DNA of 44,517 nucleotides from an uncultured Oscillospiraceae bacterium (GTDB lineage: Bacteria > Bacillota > Clostridia > Oscillospirales > Acutalibacteraceae). The notes beneath the pieces were generated by a model. It had not been told where the DNA came from. It did not search any database and worked only from the letters and a program-made list of their open reading frames with translations. Shown piece by piece: positions 39,376 through 44,517 of this stretch. The DNA is taken from contig CAOKRT010000001.1 of assembly GCA_948471205.1 (NCBI GenBank), positions 1 through 44,517 on the forward strand, given 5' to 3'. Each line of letters starts with the position of its first letter. Positions within the stretch are counted from its first letter, which is position 1. The translations under genes and the position numbers were made by a program.

Positions 39376-41580
39376 TTATTGCTGTTTTACGTTAATGCTG
39401 TATATTTTTGCTTTAACGGAATTTGTTTTCGAACCGATTCTTTCAACAGGAATGCAGAAAGAGGAATTTTTAATGCCGTTTTTACGTACTGTTCCGTTAA
39501 AGGAAAAACTGCCGGCAGCTTTTTTTCTTGTAAATAATCCTGCTTTCAGAACTGTTCTGAGCGGCTTTGTTTCTATTGTAAGATTCAGCTTTTTGTTGGG
39601 AATCGGTGTGTAATCAAATTCATATTCAAGATTTTCAGCAGTGAAGCCGAGTTTTCCGTTTTCGGTAATTCTGATATCGTATGTTCCGTAAGGAGCGTCC
39701 GCTTCCATAATGATTTGTTTTGGAACAACTTCTTTAAATTCTATAACAAGATTCATTACTGCGCCGGGTGTAAGATTTTTCATGCCGGTTTTCTTAAAGC
39801 AGTTTCCGCCGGTCAGCGAGATGTTTTTTAATGGGTGGAAGTGATTGCTTTTTACCGGCAGAGCCTTATCAATTGCAGAAACAGCTTTGTCAACTTCTCT
39901 GAAAGAATGTTTATCGGTGCATGACCCCCAGTTCTTTTCGGCAAAAACAGCAGCAGTGTCATTGAATCGGTCATAAAGATCCTGTTCTTTAATGCCCTTG
40001 CAGCGTTTGTCAATATTATCCTGCCATATAGCTAAGCAACCACCGAGAACCTGCTTGTTTCCTGCAGGCAATTGATAATATTTTTTGCTGTCTTTACGAA
40101 AAACCGTGCATGGTTCAAATTTTTTAAATGCGCGACGTTTATTAACATAATCCATATAAGGCGCTCTTATTTTTGTACCGTTGGGTACGATGTAATACTT
40201 ATGGTCTGTATTTATAAGATTGAAGCCCATATCATACATTTCCTTGCCGTCTGCCCATGCTTCAGACCACAGATTTAATTGAACATCCTGAATGGCTTCT
40301 TTTACAATCGGTGTTTCGGGTTCATCCTTTATCCATGAAAGACTTCCCCATAAGCGAACTGTATTTGTCTGTTTGAGATAAGGTATAATTTCATTTATAA
40401 ATCTTCTGTAAGCGCCGTAATCGCTTAAAAATTCATCTGCGCCTATATGTACGGCTGTACCGTTCGGAAACACGGGATTTTCGCCGCCTGTATAATCATC
40501 AAATATTTTTTTGATAAATGCAACGGCTTCCGGTTCAGCAACATTAATATGATCGGTTAACGGCCGTTTTTTCATAAGCGGTGATACTTCACCCATAACG
40601 GCATATTCAGGGAAAACTTTTGTGAATGCCAGCGCATGTGCGGGCATATCTATTTCGGGGGTGATATTCACACCCTGTAATTTTGCCCATTTAATAAAGG
40701 CGCGGAATTCTTTTTTTGAATAGCAGTAATCCTTTGATGCGGCTGTTTCGCCGTTTTTGTTTTTTAAGGAGCTTTCAAGACGGAATGCCTGATAAGCGTC
40801 AAATGTGCTTTCGTCACCGTTTTCGGCGTAGTTTTCAAGCCAAATGTAGTTGTCGCTGAGATGAATCTGAAAATCGTTCATTTTAAACCATGACATACGG
40901 CGCACAATTTTTTTCAGCATATCCATAGATACGGGTTTTCTGCCTACGTCAAGCATAAAACCTCTTACCGGGTATCTTGGATAATCACGCATAATGCCAT
41001 ATGGAAAACCACCCTGTGCCATAAGCTGGCAAATGGTTTTTCCGGCCCATACTGCGCCCGTTTCATCACAGCATTTTACAGTTATTCCGTTTTTGGTGCA
41101 TTCCAATTCATAGCCTTCTTTTCCAAGATAAAACAGGTTTTTATCAAAACTGAAATGAAGGTTGCCGTAATGTGTTAATGAAATGTTTTTTGATGTTGCA
41201 TCGTAATATTCTTCTGCAAATGCATCCATTGCTTCTTTAAATTCATCCGCACAGGAATAGGAATGGATTTCTGTAAGAATTCCGCCTGTGGCATGCCACT
41301 GGGCAGGTTCGGGAATAATATGCGGCTTTTTGTCCTGTGCACCGTAAATACCGGCTATTCTTATTTTACAGTCTTTTTCAATTGTTTGACCGTTGTTTTT
41401 GCATTTAAAGGAAAGGATTGGCGTTATATCGCAAAGCGGAGTGTGTATACAAAGATTGTCATCAACAACCTGGGGAAAATCAGCGCCCATAAATTCTGCC
41501 TGCCAGCCGTCTGAAACACAGAAATGCACCGTGTTGTCTGCAATGCTTAGTTTAATTTCCGGAATGTTTTCGTATTTCAT
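39376..41580 (-). CDS. GH20 beta-N-acetylhexosaminidase-like glycosidase
   Basis: The 734-residue protein has a GH20b-like alpha/beta domain (about 100-195) and a GH20 barrel with PVRGFMLDVGRKPV, FQIHLSDNYIW, NITPEIDMPAHA and HIGADEF. D382-E383 are the expected catalytic pair. A C-terminal domain of about 180 residues is unassigned. The enzyme removes terminal GlcNAc or GalNAc. No signal peptide is present, unlike many mucin-degrading homologues, so it should act on imported oligosaccharides. AGAGGT precedes the ATG, with a promoter at 41611-41639. Confidence 0.87.
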   Translation of the reverse strand: MKYENIPEIKLSIADNTVHFCVSDGWQAEFMGADFPQVVDDNLCIHTPLCDITPILSFKCKNNGQTIEKDCKIRIAGIYGAQDKKPHIIPEPAQWHATGGILTEIHSYSCADEFKEAMDAFAEEYYDATSKNISLTHYGNLHFSFDKNLFYLGKEGYELECTKNGITVKCCDETGAVWAGKTICQLMAQGGFPYGIMRDYPRYPVRGFMLDVGRKPVSMDMLKKIVRRMSWFKMNDFQIHLSDNYIWLENYAENGDESTFDAYQAFRLESSLKNKNGETAASKDYCYSKKEFRAFIKWAKLQGVNITPEIDMPAHALAFTKVFPEYAVMGEVSPLMKKRPLTDHINVAEPEAVAFIKKIFDDYTGGENPVFPNGTAVHIGADEFLSDYGAYRRFINEIIPYLKQTNTVRLWGSLSWIKDEPETPIVKEAIQDVQLNLWSEAWADGKEMYDMGFNLINTDHKYYIVPNGTKIRAPYMDYVNKRRAFKKFEPCTVFRKDSKKYYQLPAGNKQVLGGCLAIWQDNIDKRCKGIKEQDLYDRFNDTAAVFAEKNWGSCTDKHSFREVDKAVSAIDKALPVKSNHFHPLKNISLTGGNCFKKTGMKNLTPGAVMNLVIEFKEVVPKQIIMEADAPYGTYDIRITENGKLGFTAENLEYEFDYTPIPNKKLNLTIETKPLRTVLKAGLFTRKKAAGSFSFNGTVRKNGIKNSSFCIPVERIGSKTNSVKAKIYSINVKQQ

Positions 41581-41610
41581 AAATTTTACCTCTGTTTATA
41601 TAGTAAACAT

Positions 41611-41639
41611 ATTATAATATAGTTTTTGTTTTTTGGCAA
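41611..41639 (-). promoter_or_regulatory. Promoter of the GH20-GtrII operon, TTGCCA-17-TATAAT
   Basis: On the minus strand TTGCCA (41634-41639) and TATAAT (41611-41616) are 17 bases apart, about 30 bases before the GH20 start. Confidence 0.65.
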
Positions 41640-41653
41640 TACGGTACTTCATA

Positions 41654-41683
41654 TTGACATTTATGCGTATTTAATAATATAAT
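41654..41683 (+). promoter_or_regulatory. Promoter of the lipid kinase gene, TTGACA-18-TATAAT
   Basis: TTGACA (41654-41659) and TATAAT (41678-41683) are both perfect, 18 bases apart. Transcription would begin near 41690, so the ATG at 41692 is too early and the true start is 41740. Confidence 0.7.
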
Positions 41684-41701
41684 CAAAACAGATGAAAATT
41701 T

Positions 41702-41722
41702 GTATAAGCAGTATGCTTATAC
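41702..41722 (+). promoter_or_regulatory. Leader hairpin before the lipid kinase
   Basis: GTATAAGCA-GTA-TGCTTATAC is a perfect 9-bp inverted repeat in the short leader, ending about ten bases before the GGGG ribosome binding site. It could stabilise the mRNA 5' end or hold an operator. Confidence 0.45.
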
Positions 41723-41739
41723 GGAGAAAGCTGGGGAAA

Positions 41740-42597
41740 ATGAAATATATTGTGCTGTATAATCCTCTTTCAAACGGGGGAAAGGGAAAAGAGAAGGCAG
41801 AAGAAATTAAAAGATATTATGATGAAGAAGCTTTGGAATATGTTGATATTACAAAGCAGACAGAGCTTGCCGGATTCATGGATATGAATGCCGGCAAACA
41901 AATTATATTATGCGGCGGGGACGGTACGCTTCACTATTTTGTAAACCATGTAAACTGTGAAGATCTTAAAGCAGATGTTTTCTATTATCCGGCAGGTTCG
42001 GGAAATGATTTTAAGCGGGATACAATCGGCATTGTAAAAGAATATAAGCCGTATAAGATAAATAAATATCTGAAAAATCTGCCGATTGCAGAGGTGAACG
42101 GCAGAAAATATAAATACATAAACGGTGTCGGTTTCGGAATAGACAGCTTTGCGTGTGTTGAACGTGAAAAGGTAAAGGCGAAAAATCCGGATAAAAAAAT
42201 TAATTATACAGGAATTGTTATAAAAACTTGGATGTTTGACTATAAGCCGATTGATGCCGTTGTTACGGTGGACGGAAAAAGGTATGAATACAAAAATGTT
42301 TGGATCTGTCCTGCCATGAAATGCAAATCCTATGGCGGTGGAATGATTGTTGCACCCAATCAGAACAGGCTTGATAAGGAACATAAACTGTCAATCACGG
42401 TATTTCACGGTAAAAATAAATTAAGAATAGCATATGGTTTTTTTCATACTTTCAGTGCTTCTCATCTGAAATATAAAGATATTTGCACCGAATTGCATGG
42501 CAAGCACATAACCGTTGAATTTGCAAAGGAAGCTCCGGTGCAGATTGACGGAGAATTAATAGGAAATTCAAAAATATTTTCTGCTTATGCAGAATAA
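41740..42597 (+). CDS. Diacylglycerol kinase-like lipid kinase
   Basis: The 285-residue protein has the DAGK catalytic domain: YIVLYNPLSNGGKG at the start, ILCGGDGTLHYFVN (the GGDGT motif, about residue 66), YPAGSGNDFKRD, then NGVGFGIDSFACVE and a C-terminal beta-sandwich ending PVQIDGELIG. It would phosphorylate diacylglycerol, sphingoid or undecaprenyl-type lipids with ATP at the membrane; the exact lipid is not shown. The start is fixed by the promoter position and GGGG site. Convergent with the following lipoprotein gene. Confidence 0.9.
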   Translation: MKYIVLYNPLSNGGKGKEKAEEIKRYYDEEALEYVDITKQTELAGFMDMNAGKQIILCGGDGTLHYFVNHVNCEDLKADVFYYPAGSGNDFKRDTIGIVKEYKPYKINKYLKNLPIAEVNGRKYKYINGVGFGIDSFACVEREKVKAKNPDKKINYTGIVIKTWMFDYKPIDAVVTVDGKRYEYKNVWICPAMKCKSYGGGMIVAPNQNRLDKEHKLSITVFHGKNKLRIAYGFFHTFSASHLKYKDICTELHGKHITVEFAKEAPVQIDGELIGNSKIFSAYAE

Positions 42598-42602
42598 AAA
42601 AT

Positions 42603-42637
42603 GCACCGGTTGTTACTGAACAATCGGTGCTCTTTCT
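42603..42637. terminator. Terminator between the lipid kinase and lipoprotein genes
   Basis: GCACCGGTTGTT (42603-42614) pairs with AACAATCGGTGC (42619-42630) with one G-U pair, followed by a T-rich run. Confidence 0.82.
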
Positions 42638-42638
42638 T

Positions 42639-43691
42639 TTATTTATCATTTATTTCGGTTTTTATATTATTTGCTTTTGCATACTCTGCGGCAGAACTTC
42701 CGTTGAAAGTGATTATTTTTACATTTTTATCATTGGTGAAAACATCATTTTCTATAGCTGCAGGATTTGCAATTTCACATTTTTCAAGTGCGGTGCAGTT
42801 ATAAAATACATATTTTTCCATGGTTTTAACCGAGTCGGGAATGGTTACCGTTTTCAGAGAGGTACATTCTTCAAAAGCACCTTTTCCAATGGTTTCAACA
42901 CCGTTTGCAATGGTCAGTTTTTCCATTCCGATACACTGATAAAATGCACTGTCCTCAATTGTTTTGCAAGAACCGGGAATCACAACCTCTTTCACATTTT
43001 TGCATTTAAGAAATGCATGGTCTCCTATACTTTCAAGTCCGTCGCCGAGAATGATTTTGTCGGCAGCATAGCATTTGGCAAATGCCCAGTCTTCTATGAT
43101 TTTTAACCCGTTCGGAATAACGATTTCTTTTAATTTATCCGCATACTGAAATGCTTTTTGACGAATGGTTTCGGGAGCACTGCTGAAAACAATCTCTTTC
43201 AGTTTTCCGCTTCCTGTTTCATTTGAATTATTTCCTCTGCTTTCAAATGCGCTTACGCCTATAATCTTTATATTGCTTCCGAATGTAACTTTTGTAAGCT
43301 CGGTACAGTACATTGCCGCAAAGTTTCCAACCACTTCAAGCGTGTCCGGAAAAACAAGCTCTGTTATTTTTGATTCATAAAACGCTTTGTTTTCCACAGC
43401 TACAACTGTGTGACCGTCTATTTGCTCCGGAATAATAAGGGCAGTATCTTTTCCGTTGTATGCGGTTATTACCGCTGTGTCGTCATCAAGCAGACAGTAT
43501 GTAAAGTCTCCGTTTTTTATATTTTCTTCTGAAATGTTTTTTCCAAGCATATCTGCCGCCATTTCGGTTGCCGGATCATACGTGTTTATTTCAAGTGACA
43601 TTATGTTTTTAAACTGCGCAGAAGAACAGCCTGCAAATAATATGGCAATTATGAATACTGAGGCAAGAACAGCCGTTATTTTTTTACTCAT
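42639..43691 (-). CDS. BspA-type leucine-rich-repeat lipoprotein
   Basis: ATG 43691 (MSKKITAVLA) has AAAGGAGG upstream. The 350-residue protein has a lipobox (ILFAGC, lipidated Cys near residue 22) and then about ten LRR_5/BspA-like repeats of 21-23 residues (for example AFYESKITELVFPDTLEVVG, AFAKCYAADKIILGDGLESIG, AFEECTSLKTVTIPDSVKTM). Such proteins sit on the cell surface and bind host or other bacterial surface molecules. Its start overlaps the stop of the upstream gene by eight bases, suggesting coupled translation. The ligand is not predictable. Confidence 0.9.
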   Translation of the reverse strand: MSKKITAVLASVFIIAILFAGCSSAQFKNIMSLEINTYDPATEMAADMLGKNISEENIKNGDFTYCLLDDDTAVITAYNGKDTALIIPEQIDGHTVVAVENKAFYESKITELVFPDTLEVVGNFAAMYCTELTKVTFGSNIKIIGVSAFESRGNNSNETGSGKLKEIVFSSAPETIRQKAFQYADKLKEIVIPNGLKIIEDWAFAKCYAADKIILGDGLESIGDHAFLKCKNVKEVVIPGSCKTIEDSAFYQCIGMEKLTIANGVETIGKGAFEECTSLKTVTIPDSVKTMEKYVFYNCTALEKCEIANPAAIENDVFTNDKNVKIITFNGSSAAEYAKANNIKTEINDK

Positions 43692-44517
43692 TGTTTTTGC
43701 CTCCTTTTTCTTTCTTTGCAAGGCGTTCCTGTTTTCTTCTTTCAAGGTCTGCCTTTCTTTTGGCCTCAAGCGCTTCTATTTCTTCTTTTTTCAATGCGTA
43801 TGCCGCATCTGCGCGTTCTTTTGATTCAATGTATTTTTCACGGATTTCATCAATATGTGTAAAGTTTTCTTTTTCGGTTATCATTCGTTTTGCATCAATC
43901 ATAACCTTTGCACTGCGCACATATTTTGATTTTTCATTAACAAAATTTCTGATTTTCTTTTTCTTTGCAATACGCTGAGACAATGTTTCCTCCGGCATTT
44001 TTTCTGCAGCTTCAAGCAATGCATTGTCAGGTTCTTTCACTGTACCGTTGGGGAAATATCTGTTTATATGCTTGCGGCAGTTCAAAAGCAGTCTTGCATA
44101 TGTAATGGCTTCGCTTCTGATTTCTCTTTCTTCCGCCGTTGTTTTAGGCATAGCCTTTGCTTCTTTCATAACAGATTTGTCTGCATTGTAAATTGCACTG
44201 TATCCGCTTGCAATGAGTTTTGCACAGCGGTCATACTGTATCTGCGTTTTGCGTGTTTCATATTTGTTCATTTCATCAATAACAAAGTTGCACACAGAAA
44301 TATTCTTGTTCAGGTTTTTTAACGCTTTGTTTTCCGCTTTGGCATTCTTTAACGCTTCTTTTCGTACAGCCTTTTCCTTTTTTGTGGTTTTCGGCAGCGC
44401 CTTTGCTGCGGCAATATTTTTCTTTATTTTTTCTTTCTGTTCGGAATTGAATTTTTTGTATGCCTTTTTCAGCCTTTCAATTTCCGATTTTCTGAAAGCT
44501 TTTTCTTCTGCAGTTCT
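43684..44517 (-). CDS. Lysine-rich helical repeat protein, 5' end outside the window
   Basis: The frame stays open to the window edge, with 277 codons visible before TAA at 43684. The chain is highly charged (Lys, Glu, Ala) and predicted helical. It has at least two units of about 80 residues around AKALPKTTKKEKAVRKEAL and AKAMPKTTAEEREIRSEAI, and a third, weaker AEKMPEETLSQRIAKKKK. A coiled-coil tail (ALEAKRKADLERRKQERLAKKEKG) ends it. There is no signal peptide in the visible part. The stop overlaps the lipoprotein start, so the two are one operon. No known family. Confidence 0.6.
   Translation of the reverse strand, partial: RTAEEKAFRKSEIERLKKAYKKFNSEQKEKIKKNIAAAKALPKTTKKEKAVRKEALKNAKAENKALKNLNKNISVCNFVIDEMNKYETRKTQIQYDRCAKLIASGYSAIYNADKSVMKEAKAMPKTTAEEREIRSEAITYARLLLNCRKHINRYFPNGTVKEPDNALLEAAEKMPEETLSQRIAKKKKIRNFVNEKSKYVRSAKVMIDAKRMITEKENFTHIDEIREKYIESKERADAAYALKKEEIEALEAKRKADLERRKQERLAKKEKGGKNNE

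Noticed and set aside
1-44517. CRISPR arrays, tRNA or rRNA genes
   Set aside because: No regularly spaced direct repeats and no cloverleaf or rRNA landmark sequences were seen on either strand by eye. A covariance-model search would be decisive for tRNAs.

Overview
This AT-rich window looks like chromosome from an anaerobic, spore-forming Clostridia-type Firmicute, probably a gut Oscillospiraceae/Ruminococcaceae relative. The evidence is strong AGGAGG ribosome binding sites, an alpha/beta-type small acid-soluble spore protein (SASP) gene, a group B-like [FeFe] hydrogenase, and an mre-mrdA-mgsA cell-shape block. No rRNA, tRNA or CRISPR array was seen.

Layout. 1-5170 is an accessory cluster. 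A divergent promoter region at 3545-3904 fires leftward into genes for one anchored protein, one secreted protein and six small or medium membrane proteins (two of them paralogues, four of them 91 residues or shorter). It fires rightward into a PadR repressor, a HAAS-type membrane protein and a secreted protein. Two homologous leader copies (2037-2104 and 3739-3806) precede the two leftward gene groups. 5224-9538 holds a LOG-family hydrolase, a hexuronate operon (uxaC, 2-keto-3-deoxygluconate kinase, KDPG aldolase) and a PspC protein. A 23-residue peptide gene with its own promoter, ribosome binding site and terminator lies at 9630-9701. 10109-18830 runs leftward: mreB-mreC-mreD-mrdA, then mgsA with its own promoter, then hisS-aspS-yfbR. 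18994-21041 holds prfB and a PdaA-like deacetylase whose ribosome binding site lies inside a terminator-like stem. 21215-26380 runs rightward: a RING/DUF2628 membrane protein, galU, a CPBP protease, tadA and a GH36 alpha-galactosidase.

26505-28931 is a candidate small serine-recombinase element. It sits against the 3' end of a SASP gene with a non-canonical C-terminus, and a 10-bp repeat marks both sides. Beyond it lie an ACT-domain protein, a TetR-cysK operon, an SLC13/ArsB-like transporter, the hydrogenase, a DUF4091 protein, a CDP-alcohol phosphatidyltransferase, a 1-phosphofructokinase-family kinase, a GtrII-like membrane glucosyltransferase, a GH20 hexosaminidase, a diacylglycerol kinase-like lipid kinase, a BspA-type leucine-rich-repeat lipoprotein, and a lysine-rich repeat protein cut by the window edge.

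The genes suggest a fermenter of host or plant glycans (hexuronates, alpha-galactosides, hexosamines) that makes hydrogen, builds a rod-shaped wall and sporulates. The least explained parts are the PadR/HAAS cluster, the 23-residue peptide gene and the SASP/recombinase junction. All assignments come from reading the sequence and from knowledge of the families; no database search was run.
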